A DNA stretch of 6,175 nt from Phycisphaeraceae bacterium (GTDB lineage: Bacteria; Planctomycetota; Phycisphaerae; Phycisphaerales; Phycisphaeraceae), in the NCBI GenBank assembly GCA_029260695.1, contig JAJDCT010000241.1, positions 1 through 6,175 on the forward strand, read 5' to 3'. The notes below the pieces were generated by a model. That model ran no database searches, was not told the DNA's origin, and was given only the letters and a program-made list of their open reading frames with translations. Below are positions 1 through 6,087 of this stretch, one piece after another (the first letter of the stretch is position 1; each line of letters begins with the position of its first letter). Made by a program: the position numbers and the translations under genes.

Positions 1-972
1 GAAGCCCCCCCGCCGATCTGGGCCGAGGCGGACGTGGTCGCGGTGGTCAACCCCCCGTTGGATTCCCAGTCGGCTTTGATGAAGTCCGGGGCGATGCTGG
101 TTGGGATGCTTGCGCCTTTGCAGAACACGGGCCTGGTCCGCACACTCGCCGACCACAGGGTCACGGCGATCTCGCTGGAGTTCATCCCACGGATCAGCCG
201 GGCTCAGGCGATGGACGTCTTATCCAGCCAGGCGAACATCGGCGGGTACAAGGCCGTGCTTCTGGCGGCAGACAAATGCCCCAAGATGTTCCCGATGATG
301 ATTACTGCGGCGGGCACGATCGCCCCGGCCAAGGTGTTCGTGATCGGTGTCGGCGTCGCGGGGTTACAGGCCATCGCCACCGCCAAGCGATTAGGTGCCA
401 TCGTCGAGGCCTACGACGTCAGGGCGGTGACCAAGGAGCAGGTCCTGTCGCTGGGCGCGCGGTTTGTCGAGCTGCCTACCGCGGCTCAGGACGACGCAGC
501 GACAGGGGGGTACGCCAAAGAACAGACCGACGAAGAACGCAAGCAGCAGGCGGAGTTGATGGCCAAGCACGTTACCGGCGCGGATGTGGTGATCACCACC
601 GCCGCCCTGTTCGGCAAGGCCCCCCCGCTGCTTGTCCCCGCTGATGTCGTCAAGGACATGAAGCAGGGTGCGATCCTTGTGGATATGGCCGCAGACCGCA
701 CCGCCGGCCGGGGCAACTGCGAGCTGACCCGCCCCGGCGAGGTCATCACCACCGACAACGATGTCACGCTCATCGGCACGCTGAACCTCCCCGGGCTCGT
801 CCCCGGTGATGCCTCAAGTGTCTACGCCAACAACGTCCTGAACCTGCTGAAGGAATTGCTGGACGACGGCAACCTCAAAATAGACCTGACCGACGAGCTG
901 CAAAAGGGCGCGGTCATCACGCATGACGGCCTGCTGGTCAACGATATGGTCAAGCAGGCGATAGAAGGCTGA
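1..972 (+). CDS. pntAA: NAD(P)+ transhydrogenase, alpha subunit part 1 (domain I, NAD(H)-binding), 5'-truncated
   Basis: This is the soluble NAD(H)-binding subunit of proton-translocating transhydrogenase. The frame is open to the left edge, so the GTG at 34 is internal and not the start; 323 codons are visible. Aligned from memory with Rhodospirillum rubrum PntAA, the visible PRISRAQ motif (visible residues 63-69) matches its Arg127/Gln132 region. About 63 N-terminal residues are therefore missing, and full length would be near 386, normal for the family. Other landmarks are the Rossmann loop GVGVAG (visible 116-121), followed by EAYDVR, whose Asp should hold the adenosine ribose of NAD; the GGYAKE mobile-loop region (about 169-174); and GNCELTRPGE (about 238-247). 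There is no membrane segment, as expected for the split R. rubrum/Thermus type rather than the fused E. coli PntA. pntAB follows after 104 bp on the same strand. Identification is very secure. Confidence 0.97.
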   Translation, partial: EAPPPIWAEADVVAVVNPPLDSQSALMKSGAMLVGMLAPLQNTGLVRTLADHRVTAISLEFIPRISRAQAMDVLSSQANIGGYKAVLLAADKCPKMFPMMITAAGTIAPAKVFVIGVGVAGLQAIATAKRLGAIVEAYDVRAVTKEQVLSLGARFVELPTAAQDDAATGGYAKEQTDEERKQQAELMAKHVTGADVVITTAALFGKAPPLLVPADVVKDMKQGAILVDMAADRTAGRGNCELTRPGEVITTDNDVTLIGTLNLPGLVPGDASSVYANNVLNLLKELLDDGNLKIDLTDELQKGAVITHDGLLVNDMVKQAIEG

Positions 973-1044
973 GGAAAAGCTGGATAGCAGGACGGCCTCA
1001 CCAGCGGCCTTGCCACTAAATAAGAGATCAGTACGGTTGGTCTT

Positions 1045-1069
1045 CCGATACCCGAACCCCGATACCCGA
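1045..1069 (+). repeat. 11-bp tandem direct repeat upstream of pntAB
   Basis: CCGATACCCGA occurs at 1045-1055 and again, exactly, at 1059-1069, a 14-bp period with a 3-bp spacer (ACC). The second copy ends 7 bp before the pntAB ATG, so it covers the position where a Shine-Dalgarno would lie. The only ribosome-binding candidate is a weak GAG at 1068-1070. The repeat is seen directly. A role as an operator or translational control site is inference, and chance duplication is a fair alternative. Confidence 0.6.
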
Positions 1070-1076
1070 GAATCCC

Positions 1077-1367
1077 ATGGACCCATTTGTCATCAACCTG
1101 GTTATCTTCATCCTGGCGATCGCGCTGGGCGTTGAGGTCATCACCAAGGTGCCTTCGACCCTGCACACGCCGCTGATGTCCGGCTCTAACGCGATCTCGG
1201 GGATCACGATCGTCGGTGCCCTGCTCGCCTCGTTCAGCGAGACGTTCCTCGCGTTCGGCGTGGTGCTGGGGTTTTTGGCGGTGGTCTTCGCGACCTTCAA
1301 CGTGGTCGGCGGATACGTCGTGACCAACCGGATGCTTGAGATGTTCAAGGGCAAGGACAGCAAGTAA
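1077..1367 (+). CDS. pntAB: NAD(P)+ transhydrogenase, alpha subunit part 2 (small membrane subunit of domain II)
   Basis: A 96-residue hydrophobic protein that corresponds to the C-terminal membrane part of E. coli PntA. Three membrane helices are visible, roughly residues 4-21, 35-52 and 56-82. The family signature LHTPLMSGSNAISG spans residues 29-42, and a short cytoplasmic tail ends NRMLEMFKGKDSK. With PntB it forms the membrane proton channel. His30 of the LHTPLM motif is kept. Residue 41, which I align with the proton-path histidine of the Thermus thermophilus subunit (there NFIHG, from memory), is serine, as in E. coli. The start at 1077 is chosen because it gives the family's normal N-terminus; no strong Shine-Dalgarno precedes it. 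The TAA stop shares its last A with the pntB ATG, so the two are probably translationally coupled. Confidence 0.96.
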   Translation: MDPFVINLVIFILAIALGVEVITKVPSTLHTPLMSGSNAISGITIVGALLASFSETFLAFGVVLGFLAVVFATFNVVGGYVVTNRMLEMFKGKDSK

Positions 1368-2851
1368 TGCTCAATATGATGAATGCGACCCAATCCACGC
1401 TGACCCTCGCCCTGACTAAGACCGACTGGCTGGGCCTGGTTTATCTCTTCGCCGCGGTGTTGTTCTACCTGGGGCTAAAGATGCTCTCCAAGGTTACGAC
1501 AGCCAGGCGTGGCAACTTGGTCTCTGCGCTGGGGATGCTCGTGGCCATCGCGGCGACGTTCTTTCAGATCAGTGGCGGTGAGGCGGTCAGCCTGGTCTGG
1601 ATCGTGATCGCGATCCTGATCGGTGGCGGTGCCGGGCTTGTCTTGGCGGTGCGCGTGCCTATGACCGGGATGCCCGAGATGGTCGCGCTGCTTAACGGCT
1701 GCGGTGGCATCGCGTCGCTGCTGGTTGCCTGCGGGGATTACCTGAACAAAACCGGGCAGACCATCGAGATCAACGGCGTGGTTACCCATGTCGATATCCT
1801 GTCTTCGGCCGGGTGGGATGTGCTTTTGGCCACCGGCTTAGCAACACTGATCGGTGGGCTGACGTTCACCGGCTCGCTGGTCGCTTATGCCAAGCTGGCG
1901 GGCAGCAAGTTCATCCCGGACGCCCCGGTGCAGTTTGCTGGGCAGAAGGTGCTGATCGGGGTGCTGTTGCTGGGATCCATCGCGTTGGCGGGCGTGTTGG
2001 TCGCCAAGCCTGATGCCGGTTATGTCCTGATCCTGGTCGCCGCGATGTCCTTGATCCTGGGCGTGCTGCTGGTCATCGGGATCGGCGGGGCCGACATGCC
2101 GGTGGTGATCGCGCTTTTGAATAGTTACTCCGGCATCGCTGCGGCTATGGCCGGGTTCGTCCTGAATAACTCCGCACTGATCATCACCGGGGCCCTGGTC
2201 GGGGCGTCGGGGATCATCCTGACCAACATCATGTGTAAGGCGATGAACCGGTCGCTGATGAACGTGTTGTTCGGCGGGGTCGGCGGCGCGGTCGCCGGCG
2301 GGGGTAAGGGGCCCGAGGGCGAGGCCCGTGCGTTCAGCATCGAAGACGCTTCGATCATTCTTGATGCCGCCCGGACGGTCATCATCGTCCCGGGCTACGG
2401 GATGGCGGTTGCGCAGGCCCAGCACGCGGTCAAGGAATTCTCCCAGCAGCTTGAGAGCCGGTCGATTGATGTGAAGTACGCGATCCACCCCGTTGCCGGG
2501 CGGATGCCAGGGCACATGAACGTCCTGCTCGCCGAGGCGGATGTCCCCTACGAGCAGCTACAGGACCTCGAGCAGATCAACCCGCAGTTCGAGCAGTGCG
2601 ATGTTGCACTGGTCATCGGCGCCAATGACGTGACCAACCCCGCGGCACGGCACGACACCGCCAGTCCGATCTACGGCATGCCGATCCTCGACGTCGACAA
2701 GGCCCGTACCGTTTTCGTTATCAAGCGCTCGATGAACCCCGGGTTCGCAGGTATCCAAAACGAGTTGTACTTCAAAGAAAACACCGGCATGATCTTCGGT
2801 GACGCAAAGAAGGTCGTCAGCGAACTATCCGCCGAACTCGCCGCGAACTGA
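1367..2851 (+). CDS. pntB: NAD(P)+ transhydrogenase, beta subunit (membrane domain II plus NADP(H)-binding domain III)
   Basis: The 494 residues begin with about nine membrane helices (roughly 17-37, 51-66, 75-97, 103-122, 148-174, 193-212, 217-239, 243-265, 270-288). A Gly-rich linker (about 303-318) leads to cytoplasmic domain III. NADP-binding motifs are all present: GYGMAVAQAQ (343-352), HPVAGRMPGHMN (374-385), VIGANDVTNPAA (416-427, Asp421 matching E. coli Asp392) and KRSMNPGFAG (453-462; Lys453/Arg454 contact the 2'-phosphate in the family). It completes the enzyme that makes NADPH from NADH using the proton gradient. E. coli PntB is 462 residues; the excess lies at the N-terminus, in the loop near 124-150 and in the linker. 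Odd point: the pump histidine (E. coli His91) is Asn110 here, while the pseudo-symmetric Asn (E. coli Asn222) is kept as Asn252. The start overlaps the pntAB stop (TAATG); ATGs at codons 4 and 5 are alternatives. Confidence 0.97.
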   Translation: MLNMMNATQSTLTLALTKTDWLGLVYLFAAVLFYLGLKMLSKVTTARRGNLVSALGMLVAIAATFFQISGGEAVSLVWIVIAILIGGGAGLVLAVRVPMTGMPEMVALLNGCGGIASLLVACGDYLNKTGQTIEINGVVTHVDILSSAGWDVLLATGLATLIGGLTFTGSLVAYAKLAGSKFIPDAPVQFAGQKVLIGVLLLGSIALAGVLVAKPDAGYVLILVAAMSLILGVLLVIGIGGADMPVVIALLNSYSGIAAAMAGFVLNNSALIITGALVGASGIILTNIMCKAMNRSLMNVLFGGVGGAVAGGGKGPEGEARAFSIEDASIILDAARTVIIVPGYGMAVAQAQHAVKEFSQQLESRSIDVKYAIHPVAGRMPGHMNVLLAEADVPYEQLQDLEQINPQFEQCDVALVIGANDVTNPAARHDTASPIYGMPILDVDKARTVFVIKRSMNPGFAGIQNELYFKENTGMIFGDAKKVVSELSAELAAN

Positions 2852-2869
2852 TCCCTACCAGACTCCCCT

Positions 2870-2904
2870 CAAACCCGGTCATGCCCGCAGGGTTTGGTCG
2901 GGTT
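2870..2904 (+). terminator. Possible intrinsic terminator after pntB
   Basis: CAAACCC (2870-2876) can pair perfectly with GGGTTTG (2890-2896), a 7-bp stem with a 13-nt loop. Alternatively AACCCG (2872-2877) pairs with CGGGTT (2899-2904). The second pairing is followed by the T-rich ATTTGTTGG. It lies 18 bp past the pntB stop, in the gap between two convergent genes, where a terminator is expected. The T tract is interrupted, so this is only a candidate. In the leftward direction no U tract follows the stem. Confidence 0.4.
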
Positions 2905-2957
2905 ATTTGTTGGTATGCGCTACCCACCTTCGGCTTAACCTTCTACACCCGGAATCA

Positions 2958-3917
2958 TCACTCCGACCCGCCCAGCCGCCTGATCCGCTCAAGACGGTCG
3001 GCCTGGTCACGCGACAGCCATGGGTCGTCGTGCATCAGCTCCCACGCACGGGCGAAGTGTGCAGCCGCCTCGTCAGCCCGGTCCAGGAGGAGCAGGCACT
3101 CGCCGGTCTCTTCGCGGGTGTAGCCTTCCGAGAGGTTGTTTTTACGCTCTGGCAGATCGAGCAGCTCCAACTGGATCGCTAACGCTTCGTTCTCGCGGTC
3201 CAGGTGCCGGTACACCTTCGCGATCGACCACCGGCAGATGCCGATACGCTTGGCGTCTTCTTTAGCCTGGAGCATGGGAAGCTGCGCCTCGAACATGCGT
3301 AGCGAATCCTCATGCCGGCCCAGGTCGAAGTACGTCCACCCCAGGTTGTTGTAAAGCACTTCGGCCCAGCCCCGGGCGCGCGGGTCCTGTGCAGATTCGG
3401 CTAGCGACAGGGCTTTCTCGTTCCAAGTGATCGACGTCTGGCCTTTTGTGACGACCCCCAGCATGTGCGCCGCATCTACCGCGTGATATTCCAGCCCTGA
3501 TGTCTGCGCCTCGTGCAATGCTTGCTCGAACCATGGGGCCGACTGCGATGGCTTGCCGGAGGAGTTGATGACACGCCCCCGCTCAAGGAGTATGCGGGCT
3601 TTGGCCTTGTGCATATCCTGATCCAGCAACGCCTCGGCTTCATCCAGTGTTGTCTGAGCATCGGCGAAATCCTGCTGCAGGCCCTGTGTCCGGGCGATCT
3701 GCGAGAGCAACTCTGCTCGATAGGCTTTGTTACCTGGCCCGTTTGCCTGGGGTAATAACTCACGGAACGCCGCCTCCGTGCCAGCCGGGTCGCTGAAGTC
3801 CCAGAGCGCATCGAAGTCCGGTCGGTTTGCGTCCATATCTATGACCGTCTTCCCATCACCGCCCATTGAACACGCTCCGGCCAACAAACCCATGAGGGCT
3901 ATCAGAAATATCCGCAT
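2958..3917 (-). CDS. TPR-repeat protein with lipoprotein-like signal peptide, function unknown
   Basis: The 319-residue protein starts with MRIFLIALMGLLAGACS, a short n-region and hydrophobic core leading to Cys16, so it is probably a lipoprotein. The lipobox is imperfect, with Ala rather than Leu/Val/Ile at -3 (A13-G14-A15-C16). The rest is helical, with about six TPR-like units at roughly 66-100, 104-140, 144-176, 183-218, 223-257 and 265-299. The clearest is the unit with NNLGWTYFDLGRHEDSLRMFE. TPR arrays bind partner proteins or peptides, so it is likely a periplasmic or membrane-anchored scaffold. The partner cannot be told. The frame stays open upstream to an ATG at 4052, but that extension overlaps the FmdB-family gene and hides the signal peptide, so I start at 3917. 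The gene begins 2 bp after the upstream stop, so the two probably form an operon. I do not recognise a specific family. Confidence 0.88.
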   Translation of the reverse strand: MRIFLIALMGLLAGACSMGGDGKTVIDMDANRPDFDALWDFSDPAGTEAAFRELLPQANGPGNKAYRAELLSQIARTQGLQQDFADAQTTLDEAEALLDQDMHKAKARILLERGRVINSSGKPSQSAPWFEQALHEAQTSGLEYHAVDAAHMLGVVTKGQTSITWNEKALSLAESAQDPRARGWAEVLYNNLGWTYFDLGRHEDSLRMFEAQLPMLQAKEDAKRIGICRWSIAKVYRHLDRENEALAIQLELLDLPERKNNLSEGYTREETGECLLLLDRADEAAAHFARAWELMHDDPWLSRDQADRLERIRRLGGSE

Positions 3918-3919
3918 CG

Positions 3920-4147
3920 TCACATCCCACACGGCCCGTTGGGGTCCCCGCAACGCCCACACCCGCCCATCGGTGGTAGCCCCCCGCCACTCTCCTGTGA
4001 CGTGCCGGCGGCGAACTCGCTCTGTCGGCGTTGCGTCTTCTTGTTGCCACACGCCTCACAGGCCAAAGGCTCATCCGCCTGTGCCACCTGGCGCAGATCT
4101 TCTGTGACGTGATCGCATTTGTCGCACTCGTATTCGTAGATCGGCAT
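3920..4147 (-). CDS. FmdB-family zinc-ribbon protein
   Basis: A 75-residue protein that begins MPIYEYECDKC, the hallmark opening of the FmdB putative regulatory protein family. Two CxxC pairs, Cys8/Cys11 and Cys30/Cys33, should form a single zinc ribbon. The C-terminal tail (about 54-75) is rich in Gly and Pro and carries three more cysteines (63, 66, 73), so a second metal-binding or redox site is possible. The family is named after a gene near the Methylophilus formamidase operon; its biochemical role is not established, so 'regulator' is only a label. GGAG (4159-4156) lies 8 nt before the ATG and supports this start. It is the first gene of a leftward pair; the ATG of the TPR protein gene is 2 bp after its stop. 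It diverges from the DUF4432 gene across 48 bp. Confidence 0.9.
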   Translation of the reverse strand: MPIYEYECDKCDHVTEDLRQVAQADEPLACEACGNKKTQRRQSEFAAGTSQESGGGLPPMGGCGRCGDPNGPCGM

Positions 4148-4180
4148 TGGATTGGCTCCATGTCCCCCTGTGGCTCATCG

Positions 4181-4209
4181 TTTATAGTCTAGGTTATGGC
4201 TCAAACCAA
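4181..4209 (-). promoter_or_regulatory. Candidate promoter for the FmdB/TPR gene pair
   Basis: On the minus strand a TATAAA -10 box (4186-4181) lies 17 bp from TTGGTT (4209-4204), a partial match to TTGACA. Initiation near 4174 would give a leader of about 27 nt that contains the GGAG ribosome site. The -35 element would fall inside the first codons of the divergent gene, and the -10 box overlaps the rightward -10 candidate. This is a sequence match only. Confidence 0.4.
4183..4188 (+). promoter_or_regulatory. Candidate -10 box for the DUF4432 gene, leaderless arrangement
   Basis: TATAGT ends 7 bp before the ATG at 4196, so transcription would begin at or within a base of the start codon. 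No convincing Shine-Dalgarno is present; AGG at 4191-4193 is only 2 nt from the ATG. I see no good -35 at 16-18 bp. The spacing is that of leaderless mRNAs with a TANNNT-type -10 box. It shares bases with the opposite-strand TATAAA, so the two polymerases could not bind together. Confidence 0.35.
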
Positions 4210-5305
4210 AACCGAAATTAAACAATACGAGAACCCGCTACAGCTCGGCGGGATCCGTACGGGGACGTTGGACCATCCCCAAGCGGGCGGCAGGCCGGGG
4301 AACCTGGGGTGCCCGGTGGCGTGGGTGGACACGGGGGCGGGGCTACGCTTCACGGTGGCGATAGGTCGCGGCGGGGACATCGTGGATGCGGCGTACAAGG
4401 ACACGAACCTGGCGTACCTGACCCCCAATGGGCTTAGAGCTGCAAGCAAGGAGGAACAGCAAGGAGATGATTGGTTGCATGCCTGGGCAGGCGGGCTGGT
4501 GACAACCTGCGGGCCGGAGACGATCGGGAGAGCCAGGGTTGAGGACGGCAAAGAGATGCCTTTGCACGGGAGGTATTCCAATACCCCTGCCGAGTTGGTC
4601 GGGATGGAGAACCCGGACCAAGTTGCGGGGCGAGATGAGATGTCGCTATCGCTGGTCACTCGGGTCTGCGATGTGTCTGTGCCCGTGTTCGAGGTTAGAC
4701 GGACGATCCGTTGCAAGCTGGGTGTGCCTGAGATCCACATACACGACGAGGTCACTAACGTCGGGGATACCACGGTAGCGCATAATTGGCTGTACCACGT
4801 CAACCTGGGGTACCCGTTTCTGGATGAGGGCGCAAAGCTCGTCTATCGCGGCAAGGCTGCGGCGTTGCCGTTCACCGGGAAACCGATGTCTACGGAGCGG
4901 ATCAACGGGTTCAAACTCGTCCCCGCGTCTAATCCCAAGCACGCCGGGTCGGGTGAAGACAATGTTTTTGTCGATCCCCCCACCGACAACCATGGGCTGG
5001 CCCATGTCGGTCTGGTCAACGCCAAGCGTCAACTCGGGCTGGAGCTGGTGTACGCTAAGAAGCAACTGCCCCGGTTCGATAACTGGCAGAGTTTCAGCCC
5101 GTCGGGCAGGTACGTCACTGCGCTAGAACCATTCCATGGTTCTCTGTTAGGCAAGGACAACGACCCCAGCAAATTGGCAGTGACCACGCTTGGGCCGGGG
5201 GAGAAAAGAAGCTACGACCTGACGATCCGTGTCTTAGATGGCAAAACGCAGATGGATGCTCTGATGAAGCACGACGGGGAACTGATACCGGTGGCGGGGT
5301 TGTAG
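4196..5305 (+). CDS. DUF4432 family protein, aldose 1-epimerase/galactose mutarotase-like
   Basis: A 369-residue cytosolic protein with no signal peptide. The layout is that of DUF4432, a branch of the galactose mutarotase-like beta-sandwich fold: GRGGDIVDAAYK (58-68), GGLVTTCG (99-106), MPLHGRYSNTPAEL (121-134), HNWLYHVNLGYPFL (196-209) and FDNWQSFSPSGRYVTALEP (294-312). By analogy with galactose mutarotases, His124 and His201 could be the sugar-ring histidines and Glu311 in ALEP the catalytic base; this is my alignment by eye and is unproven. The likely role is binding or epimerising a sugar or sugar derivative in carbohydrate catabolism, with the substrate unknown. It is transcribed alone and diverges from the FmdB-family gene. 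No sugar kinase, transporter or dehydrogenase is nearby to suggest a substrate. The start at 4196 gives a family-like N-terminus despite lacking a good ribosome site. Confidence 0.9.
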   Translation: MAQTKTEIKQYENPLQLGGIRTGTLDHPQAGGRPGNLGCPVAWVDTGAGLRFTVAIGRGGDIVDAAYKDTNLAYLTPNGLRAASKEEQQGDDWLHAWAGGLVTTCGPETIGRARVEDGKEMPLHGRYSNTPAELVGMENPDQVAGRDEMSLSLVTRVCDVSVPVFEVRRTIRCKLGVPEIHIHDEVTNVGDTTVAHNWLYHVNLGYPFLDEGAKLVYRGKAAALPFTGKPMSTERINGFKLVPASNPKHAGSGEDNVFVDPPTDNHGLAHVGLVNAKRQLGLELVYAKKQLPRFDNWQSFSPSGRYVTALEPFHGSLLGKDNDPSKLAVTTLGPGEKRSYDLTIRVLDGKTQMDALMKHDGELIPVAGL

Positions 5306-5433
5306 AAGTCGGCCGTACTTGTAGAGGTGAGGAGACACGGCGATCTTTGATCGCTGGCTAAACCGCAAGCGTGCTATGGGCCGGGGCGCGATACTCTATA
5401 CCTTCAGGCGGATTGGCTGCACCGATGGCTGCG
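5306..5433. other. Convergent intergenic gap with hairpin and orphan Shine-Dalgarno-like run
   Basis: A perfect short hairpin, GCGATC (5340-5345), loop TTT, GATCGC (5349-5354), extends by a G-U and a C-G pair to 5338-5356. No T tract follows on either strand, so it is not a classic terminator. Just before it, GAGGTGAGGAG (5324-5334) resembles a strong ribosome site, but no ATG, GTG or TTG at proper spacing opens a reading frame of useful length. A + strand frame from 5343 (ATC) runs free of stops to 5495 and overlaps the end of the opposite gene. I do not call it a gene. Confidence 0.5.
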
Positions 5434-6075
5434 TCAGTTGGTTAGGTTGCTTTTATCGACCGCGATTTTCATCATGGTTGGGAGCAGGTAGTTAGCGCCG
5501 CGGTAGGAATGGATCTGGCCGGAGAGGATGAAGACGGCAGTGTCACCTCGGCGTTGTACCGTTTCCTCCATCGCTTCAAGGAGTTGGCAGGCCTGCAGGA
5601 CCATCGGCAGCTCGGGGGTGTTTAGTGTGTCGGACTCGAAGACGAACAGGAGGTGCCCGCCTTCAGTCGAGCGGATCAGTCGGCCGCGACGGTTGACGAT
5701 GAACTCGCCCTCGCGCCGTAACGGTGGCGGGTCTTCGCCGGGCGCGATCCCTAAGACAGCGGGGTCGATATCCACGCTAGCCGCCGAAGCGCCGGCACCC
5801 AGCCCCGGGTACTCAACGCGGGGTTCGGACACGGGCTCGATGACCGGTGCGGCTTGACGTGAGCCCAGCAGGTCGTTCATCGCCTGTTCAGCGGCGGCCT
5901 CGTCGGTCGCTGCTGGCTGAGTAGCTGCAGCGCCTGCCGCTTCATTGACGACCTCGGGCTGGGTCGCGGCGGCGCTCGTGGGCTGTGCTTCACCTTCTTG
6001 GGCGAGGGCCACGCCGGTGAACACCCCGACGGTCAGGATAAGCAGCATCGGCAGCGTAAGGGTTCTCGGTTTCAT
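5434..6075 (-). CDS. Secreted protein of unknown function with Ala/Pro-rich linker
   Basis: A 213-residue precursor with a clear signal peptide: positive MKPR, a hydrophobic core at about 7-22, and a probable signal peptidase I site after ALA (residues 23-25), leaving QEGEA as the mature start. Residues 26-115 are low-complexity Ala/Pro/Glu/Gln, with AAATQP repeated at 35-40 and 49-54 (14-residue period). This is typical of an unstructured exported linker. The conserved-looking part is the C-terminal block, about 116-213, with FIVNRRGRLIRS (125-136), HLLFVFESDT (141-150), an acidic helix near 157-176, and FILSGQIHSYRGANYLLPT (182-200). It reads as a small alpha/beta domain in the envelope. 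I do not recognise a named family; it may be a lineage-specific planctomycete protein. The frame is open upstream to the window edge, but the signal peptide and ribosome site fix the start at 6075. Confidence 0.85.
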   Translation of the reverse strand: MKPRTLTLPMLLILTVGVFTGVALAQEGEAQPTSAAATQPEVVNEAAGAAATQPAATDEAAAEQAMNDLLGSRQAAPVIEPVSEPRVEYPGLGAGASAASVDIDPAVLGIAPGEDPPPLRREGEFIVNRRGRLIRSTEGGHLLFVFESDTLNTPELPMVLQACQLLEAMEETVQRRGDTAVFILSGQIHSYRGANYLLPTMMKIAVDKSNLTN

Positions 6076-6081
6076 GACGGA

Positions 6082-6085
6082 CTCC
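6082..6085 (-). promoter_or_regulatory. Ribosome binding site that decides the start of the secreted-protein gene
   Basis: GGAG (6085-6082) lies 6 nt before the ATG at 6075 and overlaps an in-frame ATG at 6087. The upstream ATG would add MESV in front of the signal peptide and has no ribosome site of its own, so 6075 is preferred. An AT-rich stretch, TTTAATCTAA on the minus strand (6105-6096), could hold the -10 box; I find no matching -35. Confidence 0.65.
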
Positions 6086-6087
6086 AT

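Noticed and set aside
973..1076. Separate promoter or terminator between pntAA and pntAB
   Set aside because: Only weak elements are present: a 5-bp GCTGG/CCAGC stem (979-983 and 1001-1005) with a 17-nt loop, and a TTGCCA with no -10 at proper distance. This is not enough to call.
1838..2515. 225-codon open frame on the minus strand inside pntB
   Set aside because: It is antisense to a fully conserved gene, and its Asp/Arg/Gln/His-rich composition is what the reverse of GC-rich membrane-protein codons gives.
2881..3182. Small + strand frames in the gap after pntB running into the TPR gene's 3' end
   Set aside because: They overlap the TPR gene in antisense, have no ribosome site, and their peptides look like shadow sequence.
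3918..4052. 45-residue N-terminal extension of the TPR protein starting at an ATG at 4052
   Set aside because: It overlaps the well-supported FmdB-family gene in another frame, is Arg-rich and shadow-like, and would bury an obvious signal peptide that begins at 3917.
4201..4803. 200-codon minus-strand frame inside the DUF4432 gene
   Set aside because: It is antisense to a gene with clear family motifs, has no plausible protein features, and its Ser/Pro-rich make-up is typical of a shadow frame.
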